Origin: CAVTJL01 sp963752325
GTDB taxonomy: Bacteria > Pseudomonadota > Alphaproteobacteria > Geminicoccales > Geminicoccaceae
NCBI GenBank assembly: GCA_963752325.1
Contig: CAVVXU010000007.1
Coordinates: 1 to 64,000 of the forward strand
Length of the DNA stretch: 64,000 bases
Direction: 5' to 3'
Under the pieces are notes generated by a model. It saw only the letters and a program-made list of their open reading frames with translations, was not told where the DNA came from and made no database searches. The position numbers and the translations under genes are program-made. Below, piece after piece: positions 43,971-53,543 of the stretch (the stretch's first letter is position 1; every line of letters starts with the position of its first letter).

Positions 43971-45602
43971 CTAGCGCTTGAGGATGGAGCCCAGGATGCC
44001 ACGGATGACGGCATTTCCCACCTGCCTTCCGACCTGGCTGCCGACGCTCCGTGTGATGGACTTGGCGAGGGACTCGGCCAGCCCCTGACGGCGTCCCCCG
44101 CCGCCGGTCAGGATGTCAGAGAGAAGGCCCCCACTCGAAGGAGCAGCCGCGACGCGCCGACGAGTCGGCGGGGGAGGCGGTGCGGCCTCCTGCTGGCGTG
44201 TGCCACCGCCGCCGATGCGCCGCGCTGAGGGACGAGTCGGGCTACCCCAGGGATCGCTGCTGCTCGCAGGCGCTGGAGCCGTGCCCCAGGGCGAGCTGGG
44301 CATCGGCTCCGCGGCAACGGTGGTGGCACGACCCTGGAGAAGCTCGTAGGCGGACTCGCGATCGACGGTCTCGTCGTACTTGCCGGCGAGCGGGCTGAGA
44401 TCCTGGACGTGCTTTCGCTCGTCCGGCGTGATGGCTCCCATGCGGGAGCGCGGCGGGCAAATCCTGGCCCGATCGACCATGCTCGGCGTGCCACCGGGCT
44501 CGAGCATGGACACGAGCGCCTCGCCGACGCCAAGCTCGGTGATGGCCTTCTCGGTCTTGAACTTCGGGTTGGCGCGGAAGGTCTCGGCTGCGGCCCGCAC
44601 TGCCTTCTGCTCGACCGGCGTGAAGGCTCGCAGGGCATGCTGGACGCGATTGCCGAGCTGTCCCAGGATGGTAGGCGGAACGTCCATGGGGTTCTGCGTC
44701 ACGAAGTAGACGCCCACACCCTTCGAGCGGATGAGGCGGACGACCTGCTCCACCTTCTCGACCAAGGCTTTCGGAGCATCCTTGAACAGCAGGTGGGCCT
44801 CGTCGAAGAAGAAGACGAGCTTCGGCTTCGGCAGGTCGCCGACCTCGGGCAGCTCCTCGAACAGCTCTGAGAGAAGCCAGAGGAGGAACGTGGCGTAGAG
44901 CCGCGGCGAGGTCATGAGCTTATCCGCGGCCAGCACGTTGACGGCACCGCGGCCCTCGGGTGTCATGAGCATCAGGTCGGCAAGCTCGAGGGCCGGCTCG
45001 CCGAAGAAGCGGTCGGCGCCTTCCTGCTCCAGGGTCAGGAGCCGGCGCTGGATGGTGCCGACCGTGGCCTTGCTGACGTTGCCGTAGGTCGTGGTGAGCT
45101 CATCGGCGCGCTCGGCCAGATGGGCCAGCATGGCCCTCAGGTCCTTCAGATCGAGGAGGAGAAGGCCTTCGGTGTCGGCGAGCGCGAAGGCGATGTTGAG
45201 CACGCCTTCCTGCGTGTCATTGAGATCGAGCAGCCGGGCGAGGAGAAGCGGGCCCATCTCCGCTACCGTTGCCCGGATCGGCTGACCCTGCTCGCCCAGG
45301 AGATCCCAGAAGATCACCGGCGCGGCCTCGTAGGCGAAATCCTGGACCCCGAGGCTTCGCGCCCGGTCCTCGATCTTGGGGTTGCTCTCGCCCGGCTGGC
45401 TGACACCGGCGAGGTCACCCTTGACGTCGGCACAGAAGACCGGAACGCCCGCTCGCGACAGGCCCTCCGCGAGGACCTGAAGCGTGATTGTCTTGCCAGT
45501 GCCCGTGGCGCCGGCGACGAGACCGTGTCGATTGGTCAGCGGCAGGTGGAGATACTGCGGGACCTCGCCTTTGCCGACCAGGAGCTTCGCAGCCTCGACC
45601 AT
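43971..45602 (-). CDS. HerA-like ATPase, DUF853 (YjgR) family
   Basis: A 543-residue P-loop protein: NRHGLVAGATGTGKTITLQV (Walker A), VPVFCADVKGDLAGVSQPGE, KPKLVFFFDEAHLLFKDAPK (Walker B), GVGVYFVTQNPMDVPPTILG and RVQHALRAFTPVEQKAVRAA (Arg-finger region). The C-terminal 110 residues are Pro/Ala/Arg-rich and end with a Gly-rich helix (IRGILGSILKR). The ATG at 45602 follows an apparent upstream extension that does not match the family. The cellular role of this family is unknown; the fold is that of hexameric DNA-pumping ATPases. Bases 45603-45834 contain no gene. Confidence 0.88.
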   Translation of the reverse strand: MVEAAKLLVGKGEVPQYLHLPLTNRHGLVAGATGTGKTITLQVLAEGLSRAGVPVFCADVKGDLAGVSQPGESNPKIEDRARSLGVQDFAYEAAPVIFWDLLGEQGQPIRATVAEMGPLLLARLLDLNDTQEGVLNIAFALADTEGLLLLDLKDLRAMLAHLAERADELTTTYGNVSKATVGTIQRRLLTLEQEGADRFFGEPALELADLMLMTPEGRGAVNVLAADKLMTSPRLYATFLLWLLSELFEELPEVGDLPKPKLVFFFDEAHLLFKDAPKALVEKVEQVVRLIRSKGVGVYFVTQNPMDVPPTILGQLGNRVQHALRAFTPVEQKAVRAAAETFRANPKFKTEKAITELGVGEALVSMLEPGGTPSMVDRARICPPRSRMGAITPDERKHVQDLSPLAGKYDETVDRESAYELLQGRATTVAAEPMPSSPWGTAPAPASSSDPWGSPTRPSARRIGGGGTRQQEAAPPPPPTRRRVAAAPSSGGLLSDILTGGGGRRQGLAESLAKSITRSVGSQVGRQVGNAVIRGILGSILKR

Positions 45603-45834
45603 CTCTCCGATCCTCCGCCGAGTCACGCCGTTGAGTTTCCGCGATGTTGGACGTGCACAGGAGGGCTGTCCAGGCAGCAAGCGGTGCGGGCGAGAACGGT
45701 CGGATCGGCGCCGCCGAGGATGTCACATCGCCGCGAGCGGCTCGTCTGCCGGCAGGGAGCCGCTATTGTCATCCCGCAGTTGGTATCAGAGCTCGCGTGG
45801 AAGGGCTGTTCTCCGTGTTCAGGAAGGGAGAGGT

Positions 45835-46719
45835 ATGATCGGAGGGGACGAGGTCGCCCAAGAAGGCTTTACCCAACATCGCATCAGCCTCTCTGACGGC
45901 CGGCGCATGGTGTGCGCGGAGTACGGCAGCCGTGGCGCTCTGCCGATCGTCTATCTTCACGGTTTTCTGGGCAGCCGGCTCGAGCCTCGGGCGAGCTTGC
46001 CGGCCGGCGTCAACATCGTCGCTCCGGACCGCCCGGGCTATGGCGGCACCGCGCTGCCGACGGAGCCGAGCCTGCTGGGCTTCGGCCGGGATCTCAAGGA
46101 GCTGCTGGACGACCTGGGAATCGAGCGCTGCAGCATCGTCGGCGTCTCCGCGGGTGGCCCCTTCGCGATCGGCGCCGCCGTCGTGCTGGGTGAACGGGTG
46201 CATCGATGCATTCTTGCGGGAGCGGTGGCCAACAAGCGGATCATCCGCGAGGGAGGAGGCAGCATCCGTGCCTTCAGGCGGCTGCGCCGGCATGTGGCGG
46301 TCATCAGGGCGGTGATGCCTCGTCTCTTCCGCAATGCCCGCCACCATGGCCTCGATCTTCGCATGGTCCATATGATGCTCAGGGGCGAGGACCGATCCTT
46401 CGCACCGGAGGTCGATCGGGCGAAGGTTGCACGGGCTCTGGTTGCCTCGCTCCGCGAGGGCACGCGCGGGGGCGTCTCAGGTGCTCTCAGCGACATCATG
46501 TTGCTTACCCGGCAGTGGGATGCGAACCCGAGGGCGGTTGGCGTTCCGTCGCTCGTGCTCCATGGATCGGCCGACCGCGTCGTGCCGGCGAAGCACGCGC
46601 TCTGGTATGGCGAGCGCCTGCCGGATTGCCAGGTCGAGATTGTGCCCGCGGCAGGACACATTTCGCTGGTGGTCAACGAGGCGGAGCGAATCGTTAGGGA
46701 GGCTCTGGCATCTGCTTGA
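45835..46719 (+). CDS. Alpha/beta hydrolase
   Basis: A 294-residue alpha/beta-fold hydrolase: ALPIVYLHGFLGSRLEPRAS (oxyanion HG), IVAPDRPGYGGTALPTEPSL, SIVGVSAGGPFAIGAAVVLG with nucleophile Ser in G-x-S-x-G, LVLHGSADRVVPAKHALWYG (acid Asp) and VEIVPAAGHISLVVNEAERI (His). The triad is complete. A GGGAGAGGT site lies before the ATG. The family includes esterases, lactonases and dehalogenases; the substrate is unknown. It is followed by a second, unrelated-subfamily esterase. Confidence 0.88.
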   Translation: MIGGDEVAQEGFTQHRISLSDGRRMVCAEYGSRGALPIVYLHGFLGSRLEPRASLPAGVNIVAPDRPGYGGTALPTEPSLLGFGRDLKELLDDLGIERCSIVGVSAGGPFAIGAAVVLGERVHRCILAGAVANKRIIREGGGSIRAFRRLRRHVAVIRAVMPRLFRNARHHGLDLRMVHMMLRGEDRSFAPEVDRAKVARALVASLREGTRGGVSGALSDIMLLTRQWDANPRAVGVPSLVLHGSADRVVPAKHALWYGERLPDCQVEIVPAAGHISLVVNEAERIVREALASA

Positions 46720-46773
46720 CCGCCATGCCGGCCGCGCGGCAAGACGGGTCGACGATGAGGGGGGACAAGCGGC

Positions 46774-47704
46774 ATGCCCGAGATTGATCCGGAGATGGCC
46801 GGCATTCTGGCGGACTTGGCGGAGCGTGAGCTTGGGACGATGACGCCGGCCGACGCCCGAGCCGAGGCCGAGGTCCGCAACGCCTACTGGAACGAGGATC
46901 CGCCCGCGCTCGACGACGTCCGCATGCTGACGATCGCGGGCCCTCGAGGGCCGCTTCGGCTGCGGCTATACACGCCGTCGGGCGGCGCAGGGCGTCTCCC
47001 GTGCGTGCTCTACATCCATGGCGGCGGCTGGGTGATCTGCTCGCTGGACACGCACGACGGCATCTGCCGCCGCTTGGCTCTCGCCGGTGGGTTTATGGTA
47101 GCGAGTGTCGACTACGGCCTGGCGCCGGAACATCCCTTTCCTCACGGTCTCGATGACTGTCTGGCTGCGATCAGGTGGCTGGCGGAGCATGGCGCTGCCG
47201 AAGGGGCCGACCCCACGCAGCTGGCGCTCGCCGGCGATTCGGCGGGGGCCAATCTGGCGCTCGCCGCCTGCATTGCGCTGCGCGATCACGGCGAGTCCTT
47301 GGTTCGAGCAGCCGCTCTGGTCTACGGCGTTTTCTCTGCGGACAATGACAGCCCCTCCCATGTCGCATTCGGCGATGGCCGCTATGTTCTCTCAACGGCT
47401 GCCATGGAGTGGTTCTGGGACCACTATGTGAAGGATCCGGCGAGGCGGGGCGATCCTCTCGCTGCGCCCGCTGAACGCCGACCTTCGAGGACTGCCGCCC
47501 CTCTACGTCTCGGCAGCCGAGCTCGATCCGTTGCGCGACGACAGCGAGCGCTTGGCGCGTCGCCTGGTGGACGCCGGCATCGATCACGACTTCCGGTTGT
47601 GGCGCGGTGTCACGCATGCCTGCTTTGGCATGAGCCGCCGGCTCTCGGCAGCTCGCGGGTTCATCGACGAGACTGCGGCCTTTCTGGCCCGTCGACTCCA
47701 GTAA
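46774..47704 (+). CDS. HSL-family esterase (frame break)
   Basis: An alpha/beta hydrolase of about 310 residues of the hormone-sensitive-lipase group: LPCVLYIHGGGWVICSLDTH with the HGGGW oxyanion motif, VASVDYGLAPEHPFPHGLDD, LALAGDSAGANLALAACIAL with nucleophile Ser in GDSAG, then after a frame change near 47465 GLPPLYVSAAELDPLRDDSE (acid Asp) and WRGVTHACFGMSRRLSAARG (His). The full triad appears only when the two frames are joined. It usually hydrolyses short-chain esters. It lies 54 bases after the first hydrolase gene and may be co-transcribed. Confidence 0.87.
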
Positions 47705-47710
47705 CCTCTC

Positions 47711-48001
47711 TCAGCAAGCCTGGCCTTCGTCCCGATCCGGGCAAGGCCTGAAGTCGAAAGGCAGGCTGACATCGCCGCGGGAGGCGTCAAAGACGCGCTT
47801 GTCCTCGCAATGGACCTTGGCCATCACAAGCGGGATGCCATGAATCTCGCGATCAATGACGTGACTGAGGAATGCCACGGTGCAGCCCAGCGTGAGCTGC
47901 GCCTGTGCCGACAGATCATCTTGCCAGCCGGGCTCCGCGCGAACGAGAGCCCCCGGAGCCAGCATCAGCGCCACAAGTGTCGATGCCATGCTGCGCCGCA
48001 T
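47711..48001 (-). CDS. Small secreted protein (96 aa)
   Basis: The N-terminus MRRSMASTLVALMLAPGALV RA is a signal peptide, and a GGAGG site lies before the ATG. The mature part of about 74 residues has LGCTVAFLSHVIDREIHGIP, KVHCEDKRVFDASRGDVSLP and a final Cys pair (RPCPDRDEGQAC), four Cys in all, probably two disulfides. No family recognised. It is convergent with the esterase gene, with six bases between them. Confidence 0.6.
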   Translation of the reverse strand: MRRSMASTLVALMLAPGALVRAEPGWQDDLSAQAQLTLGCTVAFLSHVIDREIHGIPLVMAKVHCEDKRVFDASRGDVSLPFDFRPCPDRDEGQAC

Positions 48002-48353
48002 GGCTTCCTCCCATTTTTTGCCCGATGTGCTCGGTAGCATCAACCTGGACCCCGCCGGCGCAGGGGTCAATGAGATGCATCTCGGCAGCGGGCCTATTCA
48101 GGTCATATTGGCCAGCCAGGCGAGCGTGCGCTTGCAAGCCAGTGCGGTTCCAGGGCCTGCTCGGTAGCAGGTCGGCATGCGGCCACGACCCGTCGCCCGT
48201 GCACATGGCCCCCGCGGCCTCTTGGCAAGTGCGGTCAGCGGGCGAGCTGCGGTATCCTTCGAGGACCAGAGCATCCTCGTCGCATGTGAGCGGTCCACCC
48301 TCGCGTGGTGGCGGCGGACGAATGAGGCGATGGCCACGGTTTCCGGAGGGATG
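48002..48353. other. Intergenic stretch, no gene seen
   Basis: These 352 bases separate two divergently transcribed genes and must contain both promoters. I see no protein-like frame. The only local structure is a small hairpin, CCTGCT-CGGT-AGCAGG (48156-48171), without a T-run. Confidence 0.5.
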
Positions 48354-48638
48354 ATGAGCGGCAAGGCGATACCCACGGTTCTCATCGACAACGATCGGGT
48401 GCGTGTGACCGAGTGGCGCTTCCCGCCGGGCGCCGCCACCGGCTGGCACCGGCACGAGCTCGACTATGTGGTGGTACCGCTGACGAGCGGCCAGCTGACG
48501 ATGGCGCATGGGGACGGCAGCGAGACCCAGGCGGAGCTCCAGGTTGGCGTGCCCTACTTCCGCAAGGCCGGTGTCGAGCACGATGTCATCAACCGGGACG
48601 ATGTTGAGATCGCATTCGTCGAGACTGAGATCCTGTAG
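48354..48638 (+). CDS. Cupin-domain protein
   Basis: A 94-residue single cupin: VTEWRFPPGAATGWHRHELD is motif 1 (G(X)5HXH...E-type, with two His), and GVPYFRKAGVEHDVINRDDV is motif 2 with its His. The fold needs nothing more. The start at 48354 is chosen because GGAGG then has proper spacing; ATG 48351 and ATG 48330 are alternatives. It probably binds a metal ion; the substrate or role is unknown. It is convergent with the inositol monophosphatase gene. Confidence 0.8.
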   Translation: MSGKAIPTVLIDNDRVRVTEWRFPPGAATGWHRHELDYVVVPLTSGQLTMAHGDGSETQAELQVGVPYFRKAGVEHDVINRDDVEIAFVETEIL

Positions 48639-48648
48639 CGCTGATTCG

Positions 48649-49461
48649 CTACTGGCCTGCGGACTCTCTTTCGGCGGCCAGGATGGTTCGGAGCTTCTCG
48701 TAGATCTCGGGATTGCCGGCGAGGATCGTGCCCTCGGCCCAAACCTCGTCGTCGCCCTCAAGGCGGCCGAAGCGACCACCAGCCTCACGCACCAGCAGCA
48801 TGCCGGCGGCATAGTCCCAGGGCTTGACGCCGTACTCCCAAAAGCCGTCCTGACGACCTGCCGCTATGTAGGCGAGATCGAGGGCGCAGGCGCCGAGACG
48901 ACGGAGCCCGCCGGCCTGGTCGGCCACCAGCTCGAGCTGGCGGGCAAAGCCCATCGATCTAGCCTTCCAGTCCTGCACGGGAAGGCCGCAGCCGATCAGC
49001 GCCGAGGCCATGTCGGAGCGACGGGATACGCGCAGGCGTCTGTCGTTCAGGAAGGCGCCGTTGCCCTTCTCGGCCGTGAAAAGCTCCTCCTTGATGGGAT
49101 CGTAGATGAGCGCGGCGGTGACCTCCCCATGCTGCTCGAGGGCGATCGAGATCGCCCACTGCGGCAGGGCATGGAGGAAGTTCGTCGTCCCATCGAGCGG
49201 ATCGACGAGGAAGCGGTTGTGCGGTGAATCGCCTGCTACGATGCCGGATTCCTCGAGCAGGAGGCCGTAGCCGGGGCGCGCTCGGACAAGCTCCTCACGA
49301 ATGACCTGCTCGGCACGGTGGTCAGCTGCCGACACGAAGTCGCCGGGTCCCTTGATCGAGACCTGAAGCTGCTCGACCTCGTTGAAGTCACGCACGAGAA
49401 GGCGCGCGGCCGCTCGGGCGGCCCGCACCATGACAGTGAGGTTGGCTGAATAGCGTGGCAT
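48649..49461 (-). CDS. suhB: Inositol monophosphatase family protein (SuhB-like)
   Basis: A 270-residue Mg-dependent phosphatase: GDFVSAADHRAEQVIREELV, LLLEESGIVAGDS (Glu-Glu-Ser metal site), NRFLVDPLDGTTNFLHALPQ (D-P-L-D-G-T metal site), and GVKPWDYAAGMLLVREAGGR (W-D-x-x-A-G, last metal ligand). Family members dephosphorylate inositol phosphates; SuhB also modulates RNA polymerase antitermination. It follows the thiE-like gene in the same direction, as in other Rhodospirillales-type operons. Confidence 0.9.
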   Translation of the reverse strand: MPRYSANLTVMVRAARAAARLLVRDFNEVEQLQVSIKGPGDFVSAADHRAEQVIREELVRARPGYGLLLEESGIVAGDSPHNRFLVDPLDGTTNFLHALPQWAISIALEQHGEVTAALIYDPIKEELFTAEKGNGAFLNDRRLRVSRRSDMASALIGCGLPVQDWKARSMGFARQLELVADQAGGLRRLGACALDLAYIAAGRQDGFWEYGVKPWDYAAGMLLVREAGGRFGRLEGDDEVWAEGTILAGNPEIYEKLRTILAAERESAGQ

Positions 49462-49527
49462 GATCGACCAATCGACTCGCTTCGCGCCGGGCGCTGTCGC
49501 TCCGCGAGATATGCTCCAGAATGCGCC

Positions 49528-50184
49528 TCAGTCGCGGTCCCTGCCGCTCCCGGCCCGGCCTGCGGCCGAGACGATCTCCTGGAAGCGGCTCTCCGCCTCC
49601 TGGCCCGCCTCAAACAGGCTGCTGCCGATCGCCAGGAAATCGGCACCCGCGGCAACCAGCTTGTCCGCTGCCTCGGGGAGGGTGGAGACAAAGGCGGCGA
49701 CGGGGATCACGAACAGCTCGCTCCACCAGCCAACCAGCTCCGCCAGCTCATCGACAGGATCGGCACGGTCGGGCGAGCCGAAGGTCACATAGTCGGCGCC
49801 CTCGTCACCGGCAACCATCGCCACATGCCGCGAGAGGTCGCATGCGACACCGATCAGTCGCTCGAGACCGAGGAGACGGCGCGCCGACAAGAGCATCTCG
49901 GGGGTGTCGAGATGCACCCCGTCGGTCCCACGCTCGATCACGCCGACGGGCTGGCCACGAAGCAGGAACGCCACCTGGTGATCGCGACAGAGGCCATGCA
50001 GCGTCGCCGCCAGCTCATCGGGCATGGCCTCGTCAGCGACGAAGGCCGCAACCAGGCCTGTGGTGAGCGCCGCCTTCACACGTTGGGTGACGAGGTCGGC
50101 GTCACCCTCCGCCGGGCCGAACAGAAGAAGCCGGACACCGACCTCGTCAGGCTCGACCCACGGCCCGTTCTCGTCGGTCGTCAC
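49528..50184 (-). CDS. Thiamine-phosphate-synthase-like protein
   Basis: A 218-residue TIM-barrel protein in the ThiE superfamily: LLLFGPAEGDADLVTQRVKA, VAFLLRGQPVGVIERGTDGV, HLDTPEMLLSARRLLGLERL, DEGADYVTFGSPDRADPVDE and KLVAAGADFLAIGSSLFEAG. It has the overall order of ThiE, but the substrate motifs are changed: the usual N-D in the first loop, HLGQ and the G-x-S/T-x-H motif are not preserved. It may therefore have a different role. The GTG start overlaps the fba stop (GTGA). In related genomes a thiE-like gene also follows fba. Confidence 0.7.
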   Translation of the reverse strand: MTTDENGPWVEPDEVGVRLLLFGPAEGDADLVTQRVKAALTTGLVAAFVADEAMPDELAATLHGLCRDHQVAFLLRGQPVGVIERGTDGVHLDTPEMLLSARRLLGLERLIGVACDLSRHVAMVAGDEGADYVTFGSPDRADPVDELAELVGWWSELFVIPVAAFVSTLPEAADKLVAAGADFLAIGSSLFEAGQEAESRFQEIVSAAGRAGSGRDRD

Positions 50185-51104
50185 GCGGAGGCGAGGTAGA
50201 TCTTGATCACCTCGTCCAGCAGTGAGAGCGCATCCGGCTTGGCGCGCTGGAAGCTGTTGCGGCCGATGATGGAACCCGAGCCGCCCCCGTCGCGGATCTG
50301 CTTGATCTCCTCGAGAATGCCCTCTGTGCCCTTGGCCTCGCCGCCGGAGAACACCACGATCCGCTTGCCGTTGAAGGCACATTGCATGATGTGGGCGATC
50401 CGCTCCTCGAGCGTCTCGCTCGGGATCCTCGCCTTCTCGTAGGTGGGCTTGGCCGCGTCGAGGTCGATGCGATCGGTGGGCGGCTTCACCTTGATGATGG
50501 TCGCGCCCATCAGGGCCGCCATGTGCGCGGCATAGGCCACGATATCGAGGGCCGTCTCGCCGTCCTTCGAGACCTTGCCGCCCCGCGGATAGCTCCAGAC
50601 CACCACGCAGAGGCCCTTGCTCTTGGCCTCGCGCGTGATCTCGCGCAGCTCCTCCATCTGATCGTAGCAGGCGTCGGCGCCCGGATACATGGTGAAGCCG
50701 ACGCCGACGCAGCCCAGACGGAGCGCATCGGAGACCGAGGCGGTGACCGCTTGATCGGGCTTGCCGGCGGCCAGGCTGTTCGCGCTGTTGAGCTTGAGGA
50801 TCAGTGGCACCTGGCCCGCGAAGGTGTCGGCGCCTTGCTCGAGCGGGCCGAGCGGGGCCGCATAGCCGGAGAGGCCCGCCTCCAGCGCCAACTCATAGAG
50901 GTAATGGGGGTCGTAGGCGGCCGGGTTCGGCGCGAAGCTCCGGGCAGGACCGTGCTCGTAGCCTTGATCGACCGGCAGGATGACGAGCTTGCCGCTGCCG
51001 GCGAGGCGGCCGTTCATCAGCAGCCGGACGAGGTTGGTCTTCACGCCGGGATTCTCTCCTTCGTACCAGGAAAGAATCTCCTTGACCTTGGCGGTTACCT
51101 GCAT
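50181..51104 (-). CDS. fba: Class I fructose-bisphosphate aldolase
   Basis: A 307-residue DhnA-type aldolase: VKEILSWYEGENPGVKTNLV, LVILPVDQGYEHGPARSFAP (Asp), GYAAPLGPLEQGADTFAGQV, VGVGFTMYPGADACYDQM, VVVWSYPRGGKVSKDGETAL, ATIIKVKPPTDRIDLDAAKP with the Schiff-base Lys, and GGSGSIIGRNSFQRAKPDAL (phosphate loop). It splits fructose 1,6-bisphosphate. AGAGGAGAA lies before the ATG, so it has its own ribosome site although the same frame is open upstream. It follows pgk and an unassigned gene. Confidence 0.93.
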   Translation of the reverse strand: MQVTAKVKEILSWYEGENPGVKTNLVRLLMNGRLAGSGKLVILPVDQGYEHGPARSFAPNPAAYDPHYLYELALEAGLSGYAAPLGPLEQGADTFAGQVPLILKLNSANSLAAGKPDQAVTASVSDALRLGCVGVGFTMYPGADACYDQMEELREITREAKSKGLCVVVWSYPRGGKVSKDGETALDIVAYAAHMAALMGATIIKVKPPTDRIDLDAAKPTYEKARIPSETLEERIAHIMQCAFNGKRIVVFSGGEAKGTEGILEEIKQIRDGGGSGSIIGRNSFQRAKPDALSLLDEVIKIYLASA

Positions 51105-51566
51105 CGCCCGATCTTCTCCTCTAACTCTTTCGCAACGGACAGCCGGCGCTCGTTCTACACGGGCTCTGTCCGCGGAGATAGTCGCCGGAGCCCTACGCGC
51201 CACGTCAGCGAGCCGTTGCTGCAAGGTCCGAAGGGGCATCGCGGGGACGACGGGTATCTCCGTAACCTGCATCACCTCGCCGCCGAGCTGACCGGCGATG
51301 TCGGCGAGACGGGCATGGGCCTCAGAGTTGCCCGAGAAGAGAAGATGCCGACAGCCAACGCGTATGGCACTCAGGGCGAGACCGGCGTTCGTACCGCAGT
51401 CGACGATGATCTCCTCCCGAACGAGATCGCTCAAGGCCTGAATGAACGCCGGGCCAGCGAGAGCGGCGATGTCCGCGTCGCTGACGAGCCGGAGCCCTAG
51501 ACCTAGCTCCGCCGCGGCATCCAGCGCAGCCTGCGCCTCGACGAGGCTGCGAATGACGACCGAGAC
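51105..51566 (-). CDS. Unassigned protein between pgk and fba, reads into fba
   Basis: About 154 codons of protein-like sequence: VVIRSLVEAQAALDAAAELG, LRLVSDADIAALAGPAFIQA, IIVDCGTNAGLALSAIRVGC and HLLFSGNSEAHARLADIAGQ. A small unassigned gene is, as I recall, common at this place in related genomes. Its last codons (after RLADVARRAP) look non-coding, and no stop occurs before the fba ATG in the same frame; stops appear in both other frames near 51170-51230. A lost base could thus have fused it to fba. No start codon is visible close to the pgk stop. The fold may be a small Rossmann-like domain. Confidence 0.5.
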
Positions 51567-51571
51567 CTCGC

Positions 51572-52772
51572 TCAGCGCGGGCGCAGCGCTGCGACGCCCG
51601 GCAGCTCCTTGCCCTCCAGCCATTCCAGGAAGGCGCCTCCGGCTGTCGAGACGTAGGAGAACGACTCGAGAACGCCCGCATGATGCAGCGCGGCCACGGT
51701 ATCGCCACCGCCTGCCACTGTCGTGAGCCTTCCGGCCTTCGTGAGCTTGGCCGCGGCCTGAGCCACTGCCACCGTCCCCTTGTCGAAGGGAGGCACCTCG
51801 AAAGCGCCGAGTGGCCCATTCCAGAGCAGTGTCTTGCAGCCCTGCAGCTTGGCAATCACGTCCTCGACCGTCTTGGGGCCGACGTCGAGAATCATCTCGG
51901 CTGCGCCAACGCCTTCGATGTCGACGGTACGCGAGGCGACGTTGGCCTCGAGCTTGGACGCCACGGTCGCATCGATCGGGAGCACGAGGTCGACGTCCTT
52001 TTCGTTTGCCTTGGCGACGATCGCTCTTGCCTGTTCGGCGAGGTCTGGCTCATTCAGTGACTTGCCGACCTGAAGCCCTTCGGCATGAAGGAAGGTATTG
52101 GCCATGCCGCCGCCAATGATCAGGGCGTCGACCCGATCGAGCAGATGGCCTAGGACCTCGAGCTTGCTCGAGATCTTGGCGCCGCCGATCAGCGCGGCAG
52201 CGGGCCTGGCCGAGCCGCCAACCGCCGTCTCGAGCGCCTGCAGCTCGGCCTGCATCAGGCGGCCGGCATAGGCGGGCAGCAGCTCGGCCACGCCCACCAC
52301 CGAAGCGTGGGCGCGATGCGAGCAGGAGAAGGCATCGTTCACATAGAGCTCGCCAAGGCTCGCAGAGCTCGCCGGCGAAGGCCGGATCGTTGCTCTCCTC
52401 GCCCTTGTGGAAGCGCAGGTTCTCGAGGAGGACGATCTGGCCATCGTCCAGGGCGTCGACCGCCTTTCGCGCCGGCTCGCCGATACAGTCGTCGGCGAAG
52501 GCGACCGGTGTGCCGCCCAGCACCGCCTGCAGGGCGTCGGCGATCGGGCGCAGGCTCATCGAGCTCTCGACCTTGCCCTTCGGTCGTCCGAAATGCGACA
52601 GCACGACGACCCGCGCCCCTTTGCCCGCCAGCTCCTTCAGCGTGCCGGCCGCGCGCTCGATCCGGGTCGCGTCCGTCACTCTGCCGTCCTGCATGGGCAC
52701 ATTGAAGTCGACCCTGACCAGCACGCGCTTGGCCTTGGGCTCGATCTCGTCGATGGTTCTGAATGATGTCAT
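51572..52772 (-). CDS. pgk: Phosphoglycerate kinase (frame break)
   Basis: About 399 residues. The N-domain has KRVLVRVDFNVPMQDGRVTD, VVVLSHFGRPKGKVESSMSL and QIVLLENLRFHKGEESNDPA. After a frame change near 52365, ELYVNDAFSCSHRAHASVVG continues with ALIGGAKISSKLEVLGHLLD, ADLVLPIDATVASKL-like sequence, LWNGPLGAFEVPPFDKGTVA and TTVAGGGDTVAALHHAG (ATP loop). All motifs are intact. As this enzyme is essential in most bacteria, the frame change is almost certainly an indel error. It makes ATP and 3-phosphoglycerate from 1,3-bisphosphoglycerate, the product of the gap enzyme. Confidence 0.93.
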
Positions 52773-52892
52773 CACGCGCTCATCTCCGCCCATGCGGAAC
52801 TGACTTCCGCTCGTCGGTCGCTTCCCTCCATCTCAGTGCCGCCGCCCGAGGGATGCAAGCTCCGTGGCGGACCGGGCGCGAAAAAAGGCCGA

Positions 52893-53543
52893 TCAGGCCG
52901 ACTTCGTGAACCGCAGGAGCAAGGCGTAGCCACCGAGCAGATGCTGTGTCTCAAGCCTTCCACAGCCACGATCTGCCAATGAGGCGAGCGTCGCACGGAC
53001 GGCTGGACGATGATGGACACCGAACCGCGCGAGCCAAGCGCGCATGAGCCGGCGTGCCGGAGCCGACAGGCTCGCCATGTCGCCGAAGTCCACGACATGG
53101 AGGCGGCCGCTTGGCACGAGCTGGTCGAGCGCTCGGTCGATCGCGGCCACGGGATCGTCCATCATCGAGAGCGCGTAAGAGAAGACGGCATGATCGAAGC
53201 CGTCGTCGAGCGCGAAGAGGCCCCGGGCATCGAGCTCCTCGGCGAGCGCCCGCCTGAGCTCGGCGCGGCGACCGAGCCGGTCGCGCGAGAGCTCGAGCAT
53301 CGCCTCGGCGGCGTCGATGCCGAAGAGCTGGACACCCGGATAGCGCCGGGCAACGAGGTCGAGGTTGCGGCCGGTACCGCATCCGACGTCGACCAGCCGG
53401 TGGCAGGGGCGGGCATCCAGACCGTCGACCAGGAGATCTCGACCGATCAGGTAGTATTTGCGCGTCAGATCGTAGATGAGCTTCTGCGGCCGATACATCC
53501 GCTCCATGCGGGCACGGGCATCGACGGACGCGGCGGCGGCCAT
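52893..53543 (-). CDS. btaB: BtaB-type S-adenosylmethionine methyltransferase
   Basis: A 216-residue class I methyltransferase: YRPQKLIYDLTRKYYLIGRD, RLVDVGCGTGRNLDLVARRY (SAM motif I), VQLFGIDAAEAMLELSRDRL, HAVFSYALSMMDDPVAAIDR and RLHVVDFGDMASLSAPARRL. The TRKYYLIGRD segment is typical of BtaB. It trimethylates the amino group of diacylglycerylhomoserine, giving the betaine lipid DGTS. Its ATG shares a base with the btaA stop (TGATG). With btaA and plcP it forms a complete phosphorus-free lipid pathway. Confidence 0.88.
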   Translation of the reverse strand: MAAAASVDARARMERMYRPQKLIYDLTRKYYLIGRDLLVDGLDARPCHRLVDVGCGTGRNLDLVARRYPGVQLFGIDAAEAMLELSRDRLGRRAELRRALAEELDARGLFALDDGFDHAVFSYALSMMDDPVAAIDRALDQLVPSGRLHVVDFGDMASLSAPARRLMRAWLARFGVHHRPAVRATLASLADRGCGRLETQHLLGGYALLLRFTKSA

